This document shows positions 1 through 8,811 of a stretch of DNA of 56,665 nt, piece after piece. The stretch spans positions 1-56,665 of the forward strand of contig JABDMC010000034.1 of the NCBI GenBank assembly GCA_013001695.1. Reading direction: 5' to 3'. The notes beneath the pieces are model-generated. The model made no database searches. It saw only the letters and a list, made by a program, of their open reading frames with translations, and was not told the origin of the DNA. The position numbers and the translations under genes are program-made. The DNA is from Akkermansiaceae bacterium. Its GTDB lineage: Bacteria > Verrucomicrobiota > Verrucomicrobiia > Verrucomicrobiales > Akkermansiaceae. Numbering within the stretch: position 1 is the stretch's first letter; every line of letters begins with the position of its first letter.

Positions 1-312
1 TTCCGGTTCCGCGTTTGCGGTCCGGATCCGGCAGGCGGGGCGCCCGCCCTACAATTTGTTGGCGTTTCGGTTCCGCGTTTGCGGTCCGGTTCCGGCAGGC
101 GGGGCGCCCGCCCTACAATTTGTTGGCGTTCCGGTTCCGCGTTTGCGGTCCGGTTCCGGCAGGCGGGGTGCCCGCCCTACAATTTGTTGGCGTTCCGGTT
201 CCGCGTTTGCGGTCCGGATTTGGCAGGCGGGGCGCCCGCCCTGCACTTTGTTGGCGTTCCGGTTCCGCGTTTGCGGTCCGGTTCCGGCAGGCCGGGGCGC
301 CCGCCCTACATT
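1..312. repeat. 64-bp tandem repeat, five copies, running off the left edge
   Basis: Units begin at 1, 65, 129, 193 and 257 with an exact 64-base period. Each unit starts TTCCGGTTCCGCGTTTGCGG and contains the GC-rich near-palindrome GGCGGGGCGCCCGCC followed by CTACAA. Copies differ by a few substitutions; the fifth has one extra C in the palindrome and diverges after the CTACA. The array lies directly downstream of the phnE stop codon and fills the gap to the window edge, so its true length is unknown. There are no unique spacers, so it is not a CRISPR. It resembles an expanded intergenic palindromic element; no coding function is supported. Confidence 0.9.
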
Positions 313-320
313 GACCCCGC

Positions 321-2168
321 CTACGTCCACTCGGCGCTCCCGCGGAGGCGCCGGCGGACAAGGTCCGAGGTGACGTCACCCGCGAAGACGAGCGCCGCGC
401 CCAGCAGGACGTAGAAGACCATGTCGTCGTAGAAGAGGCGCGTGTTGGCCTCGTCGATGAGGCTCCCGAGCGACAAAACCCCGAGCATCCCGAGCACCGT
501 CGCTTCCCGGATGCACGTTTCCCACCGGTAAAACAGCAGGAGGAGGAAGCGGTTGAAGCACTCCGGGAGGAGCGCCCCGAGGTAGGCCGCCTGCCGGCCG
601 GCGCCCCCGCAGATCATGCTCTCCGCGGCGCCGTTGCGCTGGTTGTCGATGACCTCGCTCCCGAGGCGCACCAGGATGCCGCTGTTGTGGATGGCGAGGG
701 CCAGCACCAGCGGCCACACGGTGGGACCGAAGACCTGCAGGAGCAGGAAGGCGAGGATGTACTCCGGGATGGACCGCGCCGCGAGGGCCCCGATGCGCAG
801 CAGGCTGCCGGCCCCCGCCCGCCATCCATGGACCGCCTCCCCTCCCCCGGGGATTCCCAGTGGATCCCGCCGCGCGAGGCTGCGCGCCGCAATCGGCGCC
901 GCCAACAGGGCCGCGAGACCCGCCAGCAGGATGGCGGCCGTCCCGATGTGAAAGGTCTGATGCAGTCCGGCCGTCCCCTTCGGCCAGAGACGTTCCGCCA
1001 TCCACGGCCAGGCCTTCGACCAGTCCCCGGTCTCCGCCACCGGGTGGGGAACGATTTCCTTGAGAAACCGTTCGAGGTTGCGGGCGCGTTGTTCCGGCGG
1101 CAGGTCCGACCGCCACTGGCCTTCCGTCCACCACGCGGCCGCCACGGCGATCACCATGACCACCAGCGAGGCGCGCAGGAAGCCGGACCGCGGGCGTTTC
1201 CGCCGCAGGGCCTCCACGGCATCGCCGGGTTGCCCCGCTTTGCGGGCCGCCTTCGGCCGCGAGAGGCGCTTCCGCACCAGCGCCCCCCATTGATCGATGA
1301 CGATCACCGCCAGCATCAGGGCATAGAGGTAGGTCCAGATTTCGTGCAAGTGGCCGTCCTCGTAGGCGGTCGAGATGTGGTAGCCGATGGTGGGAATCCC
1401 GAGGAAGCCGAGCACCGCCGAGGAGCGCACCGCGCACTCCAACCGGTACATGGCATAGGTCACGAGGTCCGGAAAGGCCCGCGCCACGATCCCCACCACG
1501 AAGGCCGTGAAGCTGCCCGACCCTCCGGAGCGCATCACCCCCGCCGCGGACCGGTCCTGTTCGTCAAGCAACTCCGAAAAGACCTTCGCCAAGGTGCCGC
1601 CGTAGGGAAGGGCGATGGCCAGCACCGCCGCGAGCGGCGAGGTCCCGATGGCCGTCAGGAACAGGAGGGCCCACAGCAGTTCGTGCACCGAGCGGGCCAG
1701 GGTCGCGGCTCCGCGCACCAAGAGGCGCAGCGACTTCAACGCCCAGAGGAGCCCGCCGTCGCCGTTGCCGTTCGTCCCGCCCGCTTCCGGGCCGGCCTTG
1801 CCATTCGGGGCGAGCACCGGCCACCACGCGCGGGAACCGAGGATCCCGAAGACGATTCCCCCCGCCACGGCGAGGCTCATGGCGACCACCGCGTAGCGCA
1901 CGGTCAGCCAGAGGGCCGCCCCGACCTTTTCCCAGAACGGGGGCGCCGCCACCGGAAGGTCGCCCGCCTCGTAGTCGAGCGCCGGCTGGACGGCCGCCTT
2001 CAGGAAGTCGCCCGCCAGCTTCAGCCCGCCCTCGGACGGTTGCAGGTCCCGCGGGTCGGCCCGCAGGACGACCAGCCCGACCGCAAACAGGCCCACGGCC
2101 GCGAGGAGCGTCCACCGCCGGCTGCCCATCCAGTTCATCCACCTCGACGGTTCCGGCGTCATCATCAA
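321..2168 (-). CDS. phnE: PhnE-type ABC permease, two permease domains fused
   Basis: Inner-membrane channel of a phosphonate/phosphite/phosphate ABC importer, 615 aa. A usual PhnE has about 260-290 aa, and this one contains two complete permease halves (roughly residues 70-300 and 345-605). Each half has a hydrophobic core and an EAA-like loop: the first near 'SAAGVMRSGGSG', the second near 'NGAAESMICGGAG'. The protein therefore probably supplies both membrane subunits of the transporter on one chain. The start ATG overlaps the end of phnC by four bases (ATGA), indicating translational coupling in a phnD-phnC-phnE operon. The substrate cannot be read from sequence, and no C-P lyase genes are in the window. 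Confidence 0.88.
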   Translation of the reverse strand: MMMTPEPSRWMNWMGSRRWTLLAAVGLFAVGLVVLRADPRDLQPSEGGLKLAGDFLKAAVQPALDYEAGDLPVAAPPFWEKVGAALWLTVRYAVVAMSLAVAGGIVFGILGSRAWWPVLAPNGKAGPEAGGTNGNGDGGLLWALKSLRLLVRGAATLARSVHELLWALLFLTAIGTSPLAAVLAIALPYGGTLAKVFSELLDEQDRSAAGVMRSGGSGSFTAFVVGIVARAFPDLVTYAMYRLECAVRSSAVLGFLGIPTIGYHISTAYEDGHLHEIWTYLYALMLAVIVIDQWGALVRKRLSRPKAARKAGQPGDAVEALRRKRPRSGFLRASLVVMVIAVAAAWWTEGQWRSDLPPEQRARNLERFLKEIVPHPVAETGDWSKAWPWMAERLWPKGTAGLHQTFHIGTAAILLAGLAALLAAPIAARSLARRDPLGIPGGGEAVHGWRAGAGSLLRIGALAARSIPEYILAFLLLQVFGPTVWPLVLALAIHNSGILVRLGSEVIDNQRNGAAESMICGGAGRQAAYLGALLPECFNRFLLLLFYRWETCIREATVLGMLGVLSLGSLIDEANTRLFYDDMVFYVLLGAALVFAGDVTSDLVRRRLRGSAEWT

Positions 2169-2926
2169 TCCCCGGCCTCGCCGAGGGCGTAGAGTTCGTC
2201 CAATTCCTCCCGGGTGGTTTCCTCCACGGACTGATCGAACATCACCCGGCCTTCCCGGAGGCCCACGAGGCGGGGGAAGAACTCCCGCGCCAGCTCGACG
2301 TGGTGGAGGCTCATCACGAGGGTGACGCCCTCCTCGGCGGCGGCGGTGGTCAGGAGACGCAGGAGACTCCGCGCCCGTCCCGGGTCGACCGAGGCCACCG
2401 GTTCGTCGGCGAGGATGGCCGCCGGGGCCTGGTAAAGGGCCCGCGCGATGGCGACCCGCTGCTGTTGCCCCCCGGAAAGCGTGTCGGTCCGCTCATAGAG
2501 CTTTTCCGGAATCCCGAGGCGCGCCAGAAGTCCGTGCACCGCTTCCGCGTCCGCCATCGGCGTCAGGACCATGCGCCGCAACAACCCCCAGAACCCGAGA
2601 CGCCCGGCCCGCCCGCTGAGGACATTCTGGATAACCCGCAGGTTCGGCACCAGCCCGAGATCCTGCGGCACCCACGCCAGGTCGCGCCGCACCTCGCGCA
2701 GGCGGCCGGCCGTCATGCCGCCGGTCTCCTCCCCGAAGACCCGGACCGAACCCGCGCTCGGCATCCGCCGCCCGTTCATGAGGCCCAGGGCCGTCGTCTT
2801 GCCGCTCCCGCTCGGGCCGATCACGCAAAGCTGCTCGCCCTCCTCCACCGTCAGCGACACCCCGTGCAAGGCGCGCGCCGCCCCGAACTGCACCTCCGCG
2901 CCCTCCAACTGGAATACCGGCCTCAA
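2165..2926 (-). CDS. phnC: PhnC-type phosphonate ABC transporter ATPase
   Basis: Cytoplasmic ATPase energising the importer, 253 aa, the normal length for PhnC. Walker A is 'GPSGSGKTT' near residue 38, the ABC signature is 'LSGGQQQRVAIARAL' near 150, Walker B is 'AILADEP', followed by the H-loop 'SLHHVELA'. The start is TTG at 2926: reading upstream in frame meets a TGA three codons earlier, and the nearby ATG and GTG codons are in other frames. It is the middle gene of phnD-phnC-phnE, 89 bp after phnD and overlapping phnE by four bases. The family call is secure; phosphonate rather than phosphate or phosphite specificity is inferred only from the PhnD/PhnE neighbours. Confidence 0.9.
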   Translation of the reverse strand: MRPVFQLEGAEVQFGAARALHGVSLTVEEGEQLCVIGPSGSGKTTALGLMNGRRMPSAGSVRVFGEETGGMTAGRLREVRRDLAWVPQDLGLVPNLRVIQNVLSGRAGRLGFWGLLRRMVLTPMADAEAVHGLLARLGIPEKLYERTDTLSGGQQQRVAIARALYQAPAAILADEPVASVDPGRARSLLRLLTTAAAEEGVTLVMSLHHVELAREFFPRLVGLREGRVMFDQSVEETTREELDELYALGEAGD

Positions 2927-3015
2927 GTCGATTCACTGCTGTCCATAAAATAGAATGGCGCGGATGCCCTCCCCCCCCAGACAGGACACCCACGCCAAAA
3001 TTGGCAACGGAGAAA

Positions 3016-3927
3016 TCAGCGCATGAGGTCGAGTTCCTGCGCCACGGCGCGGATCCCCGAGAAATCCTCGTTCTTGGCGGGAATGAGCTTCTCCCGGTTG
3101 AAGGCCTTGAGCACATCGGGATCCGTGCAATCCACGAGGGCCTTCTGCAACTTGTCGGTGAACCCCTCGCCGAAGGCCTTCTCCAGGGCGGGATGCACCG
3201 TCAGGTTGTAATCGGCGTAGTCCGGGGTGATCCAGATGATCGGCGCCTTCGCGGGGTCGAGTTTCCCCTCCGCGACCATCGAATCGTAGGTTTTGAAGTT
3301 CAGCGCCCCGACCTGCACCGATCCCGCCTCGACGGCCTTGGCCGTGGCGACGTGGCCGCCCTGCTTCTGGAACTGCACCGGCTTGGAGAAAAACTCCGCG
3401 GCGCTCTTCCCGGTGTTCTGCTTGATGAAGAACTCGGGCATCAGGCGCCCCGAGGTCGAGCTCGGGCTCCCGAAGGTGAACGTCAGGTCCTTGATCGCCT
3501 CGCCCGGAAAGGCATCCGACTTGGCCAGGCCCGTGGAGGCGTTCGCGATGAAGTAGGTCTTGAATTGCGGGTCGGCCTGGCCCTGGGCGATGGCCCGCGC
3601 CCCCTCGACCCGGTCGCGCGCCTGCACCCCGGTCAACCCGCCGAACCACACGAGGTGCACCTCGCCGTTCTCGAAGCGCTTCACCGCCGCGGAGTAGTCC
3701 TTCGAGATCGAGAATTCCACCGGCACCCCGAGGGATTTCGCAAGGTAGTCCTTCAGGGCCTGGAACTTCGCCTCCTGGTCGGAGATCTTCTCGTCGGGGA
3801 TGGCGGTGATCACCATCTTGGCGTCGGCATCGCCGCCCGCCGTCCCTCCGTTGTCGCATCCCGGCAGCACCAACAGCGCCGCGGTCGCGGCTGCAACCAC
3901 CGGCCTCATTGTCTTCTGTATCGTCAT
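3016..3927 (-). CDS. phnD: PhnD-type periplasmic substrate-binding lipoprotein
   Basis: Binding protein of the phosphonate/phosphate importer, 303 aa. The N-terminus 'MTIQKTMRPVVAAATAALLVLPGC' is a lipoprotein signal with lipobox LPGC, so the mature protein should be membrane-anchored. The body is a type 2 periplasmic-binding fold of the PhnD/PtxB group, with the characteristic 'FTFGSPSSTSGRLMPEF' segment. An upstream in-frame start at 3990 would add 21 charged residues before the signal peptide, so ATG at 3927 is preferred. No Shine-Dalgarno sequence precedes it (AAACAAACGAAC lies just before the ATG). First gene of the transport operon; a phosphate-starvation promoter is plausible but I cannot identify one. 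Confidence 0.88.
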   Translation of the reverse strand: MTIQKTMRPVVAAATAALLVLPGCDNGGTAGGDADAKMVITAIPDEKISDQEAKFQALKDYLAKSLGVPVEFSISKDYSAAVKRFENGEVHLVWFGGLTGVQARDRVEGARAIAQGQADPQFKTYFIANASTGLAKSDAFPGEAIKDLTFTFGSPSSTSGRLMPEFFIKQNTGKSAAEFFSKPVQFQKQGGHVATAKAVEAGSVQVGALNFKTYDSMVAEGKLDPAKAPIIWITPDYADYNLTVHPALEKAFGEGFTDKLQKALVDCTDPDVLKAFNREKLIPAKNEDFSGIRAVAQELDLMR

Positions 3928-4165
3928 GTTCGTTTGTTTTCTGGTTCGGCGAGATTCGGCATCAGGGGCACAAAAAAACCGCCGGACCACTCATGGAAAA
4001 AGCGGTCAAGCGGCTTGAGGCCTGTTGCTGAGCGTGGACCCACGCTCGGTGATTGCTTCTCGTTCTCGTCTCACGAATTTCCCGCGATTGCGCACCGCGG
4101 ATGGTTCGATATCGCAGCCCCGCGCCCCTGGCAACGAAAATCCACCGATCAGGCCCCGGATCGGC
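3928..4165. other. Intergenic region between HAD phosphatase and phnD
   Basis: Both flanking genes are on the minus strand, so this holds the end of the HAD unit and the phnD promoter. A hairpin with 7-8 bp arms (GAGCGTGG/CCACGCTC, 4030-4047) has no T run after it. A run of seven A (3972-3978; T on the transcribed minus strand) follows a weak imperfect stem around 3980-4005 and may be the terminator. I see no convincing promoter. Confidence 0.35.
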
Positions 4166-4948
4166 CTAGACGCGGTCGAATCCGCACATCTGCCTGAGGC
4201 AGCGCCAGCCGAAGGCCCGCCGATCCCGGTAGGGCCGGGCGGGCCGCAGGATCCGCCATCCCTTCTCCTCCGCCCTGCGCTCGAAGGACCCCTCGGGATT
4301 CACGGCGGTGATTTCCTCGCACAGTTCCAGCATCGGCAGGTCGGCCTTGCTGTCCGAGTACCCGGCGCTGTCCGGCTGCGGCCCGGCGATCCCCAGCTCC
4401 TCCTTCAAGCGGGCCACCTTCACGGCGCCCTTGTTGTTGCCGCCGGTGAAATCCGGAAAGAGGGGCACGCTGGTCCCGAACTCGACCCGGGTGCCGAAGG
4501 AGGCGTCGACCCCGAGCGCATCGCCGATCGGCTTCACGTAGAACTCCGGGCTGGCCGACACCAGGATGACGCGGCGTCCCTTCATGTTCTCCTTCACCAG
4601 TTCCTCGAGCAAGTCGTCGTAGCAGATCGCCGGGATGATGTGCGCCACGAACTCCCTCACGAGCTCCTCCAAGCGCTCGCGCCGCATCCCCCACAAGAAC
4701 GACAGGAAGATGCGCTTCATCCCTTCCGACCCGAGGACCTTCGCCAGCGGCAGGGCCGGGAGGAAGAGCAGCAGGTAGAGACGGCGCAAGGGCTCGGCCC
4801 GCAATATCCAGTTGCAAAAGAGCAGCTGGGTGTCCCAGGGATGGAGGGTTTGATCGAGGTCGAAGAGCGCGACCCCCCTGTTTTCGTGCGATGCAGCCAC
4901 GGGCAGGAGCATCCCGAGGCGATTCCGGATTGCAAGCACGGGCTTCAT
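4166..4948 (-). CDS. HAD-IB family phosphatase, phosphoserine-phosphatase-like
   Basis: Cytoplasmic hydrolase of the haloacid dehalogenase superfamily, 260 aa. Motif I is 'FDLDQTL' (nucleophile Asp30, acid Asp32), motif II is the serine in 'LVSASPE', the motif III lysine is in 'NNKGAVKV' and motif IV is 'SDSKADLPML'. The large helical insert between motifs I and II is the cap domain of subfamily IB, which includes phosphoserine phosphatase and phospholipid-metabolism enzymes; the hydrophobic cap ('LYLLLFLPALPLAKVLG') is compatible with a lipid-like substrate. The precise substrate is unknown. The start at 4948 is only 18 bp from the divergent cyclophilin gene; a second in-frame ATG at 4912, nearer motif I, is an alternative. 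Confidence 0.8.
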   Translation of the reverse strand: MKPVLAIRNRLGMLLPVAASHENRGVALFDLDQTLHPWDTQLLFCNWILRAEPLRRLYLLLFLPALPLAKVLGSEGMKRIFLSFLWGMRRERLEELVREFVAHIIPAICYDDLLEELVKENMKGRRVILVSASPEFYVKPIGDALGVDASFGTRVEFGTSVPLFPDFTGGNNKGAVKVARLKEELGIAGPQPDSAGYSDSKADLPMLELCEEITAVNPEGSFERRAEEKGWRILRPARPYRDRRAFGWRCLRQMCGFDRV

Positions 4949-4966
4949 GGGCTTTCATTCCCGCCC

Positions 4967-6715
4967 GTGAAGTTCCCCCTTACGGCGGCCGTTCTTGCGC
5001 CGGCCCTTCTCACCCTGCCGCTTTTTGGTGCCGAGGCGCCGACCAATTTGCGTGCCGCCGCGCCGTTCACCGCCTCGAGCAATGTCGAACTGAGCTGGGA
5101 CGACAATTCCGACGACGAGGACGGGTTCGAGTTCCAGTTGCAACCGAACGGCACCGGCGACTGGATCACCTTGGGAATCGCCCGCCGCAACCAGACGCTG
5201 GTCAGCAACATCACGGGCGCCCCTCCCAATGTCACCGACAACTGGCGGGTGCGCGCCAGGAGCGCCGCGAGCGGAGATTCCGACTGGACCGACCCGGTCC
5301 CGCTCACCATTCCCGACTTTGTGGCCATCCGGAGCGGCACCTTCCTCGGTCCGGTCGAGGGGGAAATGCTGAGCATCAATCCCCCGCCCACCGCCGGCAA
5401 TCCCCCGGTGTCATGGTCCGCGACCGACCTTCCGCCGGGCATGAGCATCGACACCACCACCGGCGTGATTTCCGGGCCCGCTCCCGCCCCGGGAGTGCAC
5501 CGCCCGATCATCGGCGTCTTCGACGGGTCGACCATGGCGAGCACCTTCCTCACCCTGCGCGTCATCGCGGCCCCGTCCGGACCGGTGGAGACCGCGGGAC
5601 CCGCGGCCCACGTCACCCTCGATGCCTCCTCCGCGCTCGCCATCGACCTGGCCGCCCTCTTTTCCGACCCCGACGCTCCCGAGGCGGTCCGCATCGCCAC
5701 CAATCTCGGGGTGATCGACACCATCCTCTACCCTCGCGCCACGCCCGCCACCGTGGAGAACTTCCTGAATTACGTCGATGACGGCGATTACACCGACGTC
5801 ATCTTCCACCGCTCGGTGGATATCTCCACGGCCGGCGTGGACGTCATCCAGGCGGGACTCATGAAGCCCGCCGGGAGCAAGTACGCCGCCGTCCCGCTCG
5901 ATCCCGCCGTCATCAACGAACCCGGCCAGTCGAATCTCCGGGGCACCATCGCGGTGGCGAAGCAGGGCGGGAACGCCAGCAGCGGGACCAGCCAGTGGTA
6001 TTTCAACGTCAACCCCAACACCAATCTCGATCCGCGCACCCAGAATGGCGGCTTCACGGTCTTCGGCCGTGCCGCGACCCTCTCGCTTCCCGTCATGGAC
6101 GACATCTGGAGCCGGCCGACGGGGACTTACGAAGCGGTCATCGAGGGCAATCCAGACAGCACGGTCACGTTTTCCGGCTGGCCCACCACCGTGGTGCCCG
6201 CCGGGCCCACCCCGGCCCTTGACGAGTTGATCCAGATCAGCTCCGTGACCCGCATCTCCCCGCTCGACTACGACGTCACGGCCAACAGCAACCCGGCCCT
6301 CGGGACCGCGGATCTCACCGGCAGCACCCTGCTCTTCACGCCCACCGGCAGCGCCACCGGGGCGGCCGAGCTTTCCCTGCAGGTCACCGACCTCGACGGC
6401 AACACCCTCGCGAGTTCCCTGACGGTCTGCGTCCTCGACCTCGATATGGTCCCCGGGATCTCCGCGGGCGGATCGCTGGAAATCACCTTCGATCACGAAA
6501 AGAACATCCCCGGCCTCGTCTACGAGGTCCAGCGCTCCACCGATCTCGTCACCTGGACCAGGGTCTGGTCGACGACCGACGGCTTCGGGGCCCCGGAGGT
6601 CACCGCGCAGACCGATCTCGGGTCGCGGTGGCGCCTCACCGTCGAGGACCCCGGGTCCTCCCCGCCCGACCCCGCCGCGGCCTACCTGCGGATCGTCGTC
6701 ACGAAATCGCCCTAG
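4967..6715 (+). CDS. Secreted multidomain cyclophilin-type peptidylprolyl isomerase
   Basis: Predicted exported protein, 582 aa. GTG at 4967 is chosen because it is followed at once by a signal peptide ('KFPLTAAVLAPALLTLPLFGA'); upstream in-frame sequence is antisense to the HAD gene. Domains in order: fibronectin III (about 20-115; 'NVELSWDDNSDDEDGFEFQL'), a putative Ig/cadherin-like domain ('DLPPGMSIDTTTGVISG'), a cyclophilin domain (about 225-400) with 'FHRSVD', 'IQAG', 'RGTIAVAK', 'SGTSQWYFNV' and 'FTVFGRA', then a C-terminal beta domain with 'YEVQRSTDLVTW', a module common in secreted verrucomicrobial proteins. The role is probably prolyl isomerisation of exported proteins. The cyclophilin active-site loop is longer than usual between FHR and IQAG, so activity is not assured. 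Confidence 0.8.
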   Translation: MKFPLTAAVLAPALLTLPLFGAEAPTNLRAAAPFTASSNVELSWDDNSDDEDGFEFQLQPNGTGDWITLGIARRNQTLVSNITGAPPNVTDNWRVRARSAASGDSDWTDPVPLTIPDFVAIRSGTFLGPVEGEMLSINPPPTAGNPPVSWSATDLPPGMSIDTTTGVISGPAPAPGVHRPIIGVFDGSTMASTFLTLRVIAAPSGPVETAGPAAHVTLDASSALAIDLAALFSDPDAPEAVRIATNLGVIDTILYPRATPATVENFLNYVDDGDYTDVIFHRSVDISTAGVDVIQAGLMKPAGSKYAAVPLDPAVINEPGQSNLRGTIAVAKQGGNASSGTSQWYFNVNPNTNLDPRTQNGGFTVFGRAATLSLPVMDDIWSRPTGTYEAVIEGNPDSTVTFSGWPTTVVPAGPTPALDELIQISSVTRISPLDYDVTANSNPALGTADLTGSTLLFTPTGSATGAAELSLQVTDLDGNTLASSLTVCVLDLDMVPGISAGGSLEITFDHEKNIPGLVYEVQRSTDLVTWTRVWSTTDGFGAPEVTAQTDLGSRWRLTVEDPGSSPPDPAAAYLRIVVTKSP

Positions 6716-6740
6716 GCCAAATTGTGCTCAGAAAGGTGGC

Positions 6741-6810
6741 ATGACCGTCCCGGTCATGAGGAGATCCCTCCCGCGCGGAGCGCGGCAATTTCCGGCCCTT
6801 CGGGCCGCCT
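6741..6810. other. Hairpins downstream of the cyclophilin gene
   Basis: Two inverted repeats lie in the gap between the convergent cyclophilin and MFS genes: ATGACCG-TCC-CGGTCAT (6741-6757) and CCGGCCC-TTCG-GGGCCG-like bases around 6793-6810. Neither is followed by a T run on the plus strand, so either might stop or stabilise the cyclophilin transcript but the evidence is weak. Confidence 0.35.
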
Positions 6811-6867
6811 CGGTCATCACGACCGGGACGCCGCCCAAGCCGGCACAATCCCCCCGGGCCGGCTCGC

Positions 6868-6901
6868 AAAAAAAACACGGCCCCGGTTGCCCGGAGCCGT
6901 G
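6868..6901 (-). terminator. Rho-independent terminator of the MFS gene
   Basis: On the minus strand, CACGGCTCCGG, loop GCAA, then CCGGGGCCGTG form an 11-bp near-perfect stem followed by eight T. It starts 24 bp after the MFS stop codon. Confidence 0.93.
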
Positions 6902-6924
6902 TGAGAGATTCGCGCTTTGCGGCG

Positions 6925-8556
6925 TCAGGCCTCCATCGCGGCGTGCTTCTTGTCGGCCTCTTCCTGGCCGTGGATGTCGATCGGCTTGTAGCCTCCCCGC
7001 GCCTTGAAATACATGATCAGGATGATGTAACACACCAGCATGATGACCGGGAAGATCACCATCGACCCGAGGGCCTTCTGATTGCTGTTTGCGCGGGTGC
7101 TCGCCACCAGCTCGGCCGCCGCCTCACGTTTGTCCTCGGGGAGATTCTCAACCAAGCCCTCGACTGCGGCATCGTCGATCGTCTCGTACTTCATGACCTC
7201 GTAGATGCTCTTTTCCGTCAGGGTCGTGACCTCTCCATCCTCCACAAGTCCGGGCACGGCCTCCGCCACCTGGGCGCTCTCCACGATGGCGGTCTGCTGG
7301 GCCTTCGTCTGGAGCACCCCGATGTAGGGAAAGCCCAGGGTTCCCACCGCCAGCATCCCAATCCCGCTGATGGCGTTCAGGGTGAAGGCACCACCTTTCG
7401 GCGTCTGCTCGGCGACCACTCCCAGCATCGTCGGCCAGAAGAAGGTTTTCCCGATCCCGTAGAGGGTCGCCGCCGCGAAGATCGCCATCCCAGTCGTGAA
7501 GGAAAGCGTGTAAAGTCCCAGCACCGCCAGGAGAGCGCTCACGGCGAGGAGCCCCAGCGGCGACAGCTTGTGGACGATCGGCCCCGCAAAGAACCGGAGA
7601 ATCACCATGATGATCGAGGTGTAAACCAGGACCCATCCCGGGTGGAAATTGTTTTCCTCGGCCACCCCTTCCATGATGCCGGTGATCCATCCGTCCGTTC
7701 CGATTTCCGTCGTCGCCAGCGGCATCATGATGAGGATCAGGAAGAACAGGAGTCCCCGGCCGAGGGACTTCGTATAGAGACCAAACCAGACGACCAAGCC
7801 GATCCCGATCGCAATGAAGAGGCCCTTCTGCCAGCCTGGCAGGACGATCGTGCTTCCGTTCGAGAAGAAATCCATCAACTGCAGCACGAGCAAGACTGCC
7901 ACCACCACGGCACCGAGGATTCCAAACTCCGAGAGCATCGCCCGGTAGCTCACCCCGGCCTCCTCCCGCTCGTGTCTCGGAAAGCTCACCCGCATCAGCA
8001 TCAGGAGATACACCACCGCCGGAAAAGCGATTATTCCCACCTTGATCCACCACGCGACGTCACCCATGAAGATCGTGATGATCCCCGCCAGAACGAGGCC
8101 GCCCGGCCAGCCGGCGTGAAGGATGTTCAGCCACTTTGTCTTCTCCTTGCTGAACATCGTGGCGACCACCGGGTTGATGAAGGCTTCCACGGTGCCATTG
8201 GCCAAGGCGGCAACGAGGCTTCCCCAGTATACAAGCCGGAACGCCGTGGCGGTATCACCACCCTTCGATACGAAAAACGCGGCCACACCCATTACGGCCC
8301 AGAGAATGTGTCCCGCCGCCGCGAAAAACATCGCGGTCTTGTAGCCGATCCGGTCGATCACCAGCGAGAATCCGATGATACTGACCGCGAACGGCCAGAT
8401 CCCGATGCCTGCCAGCCGGCCGGCCTGGGCCGGATCCAAGCCGAACTCCCCGGCCCAGACGTTGATGAGGAAGAGTCTGCCAACAAATGCAAACGCCGTC
8501 GTGATGAGTGCGACAAAGCAGCCCCAGAAGACCAGCTTGTCGTGTTTGTTAGTCAT
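6925..8556 (-). CDS. MFS transporter, FucP/NHS-like
   Basis: Inner-membrane major facilitator transporter, 543 aa, with about 12 hydrophobic segments. The first half has '[19 protein letters not shown]' (an MFS loop 2-3 equivalent) and '[34 protein letters not shown]', a signature of sugar/nucleoside MFS members found in Planctomycetes and Verrucomicrobia. A hydrophilic stretch of about 75 residues lies before the last membrane segment ('[21 protein letters not shown]'), making it longer than the usual 400-450 aa. The tail is cytosolic and charged. It is a single-gene unit with its own terminator and 255 bp to ilvC upstream. The substrate is unknown; a sugar is the family-based guess. Confidence 0.75.
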   Translation of the reverse strand: MTNKHDKLVFWGCFVALITTAFAFVGRLFLINVWAGEFGLDPAQAGRLAGIGIWPFAVSIIGFSLVIDRIGYKTAMFFAAAGHILWAVMGVAAFFVSKGGDTATAFRLVYWGSLVAALANGTVEAFINPVVATMFSKEKTKWLNILHAGWPGGLVLAGIITIFMGDVAWWIKVGIIAFPAVVYLLMLMRVSFPRHEREEAGVSYRAMLSEFGILGAVVVAVLLVLQLMDFFSNGSTIVLPGWQKGLFIAIGIGLVVWFGLYTKSLGRGLLFFLILIMMPLATTEIGTDGWITGIMEGVAEENNFHPGWVLVYTSIIMVILRFFAGPIVHKLSPLGLLAVSALLAVLGLYTLSFTTGMAIFAAATLYGIGKTFFWPTMLGVVAEQTPKGGAFTLNAISGIGMLAVGTLGFPYIGVLQTKAQQTAIVESAQVAEAVPGLVEDGEVTTLTEKSIYEVMKYETIDDAAVEGLVENLPEDKREAAAELVASTRANSNQKALGSMVIFPVIMLVCYIILIMYFKARGGYKPIDIHGQEEADKKHAAMEA

Positions 8557-8741
8557 GTCGTGTCGCTGATGAGTTTGTTAGAATGGAAGGCGATTCTGAC
8601 CGGCTTGCCCCACATGACAAGCTCATGATTGCGGGAATTACGGGGCCGATTGGCAGGGGGATGAGAGAGCTTGGTGCGGGGGAATGAACCGTCTCCGAGC
8701 CAGGGCGGGACTTATTCCCAGCGGGCGCCCGCACCGCCCCC

Positions 8742-8806
8742 CGGGAGGGAGGATTGTCCCCACCGTGTCCGCCGAAGCCTTGGCGAAGGAGGAAGCCTCC
8801 CTCCCG
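8742..8806. repeat. Inverted repeat just downstream of ilvC
   Basis: Arms CGGGAGGGAGG (8742-8752) and CCTCCCTCCCG (8796-8806) are perfectly complementary over 11 bp. The 43-bp loop contains a smaller near-palindrome, CGCCGAAGCCTTGGCG. It sits five bases after the ilvC stop on the minus strand and could stop ilvC transcription, but there is no T run; a dispersed palindromic element is the alternative. Confidence 0.6.
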
Positions 8807-8811
8807 CGCCC

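Noticed and set aside
1-312. Repeat array as a CRISPR
   Set aside because: The repeated unit is contiguous with no unique spacers, and there is no cas gene in the window.
4030-4047. GAGCGTGG/CCACGCTC hairpin as a terminator
   Set aside because: No T run follows on either strand.
6901-8628. Long plus-strand open frame antisense to the MFS gene
   Set aside because: The minus-strand protein has membrane segments, family motifs and its own terminator. The plus frame is His/Arg/Asp-rich, typical of antisense reading in GC-rich DNA.
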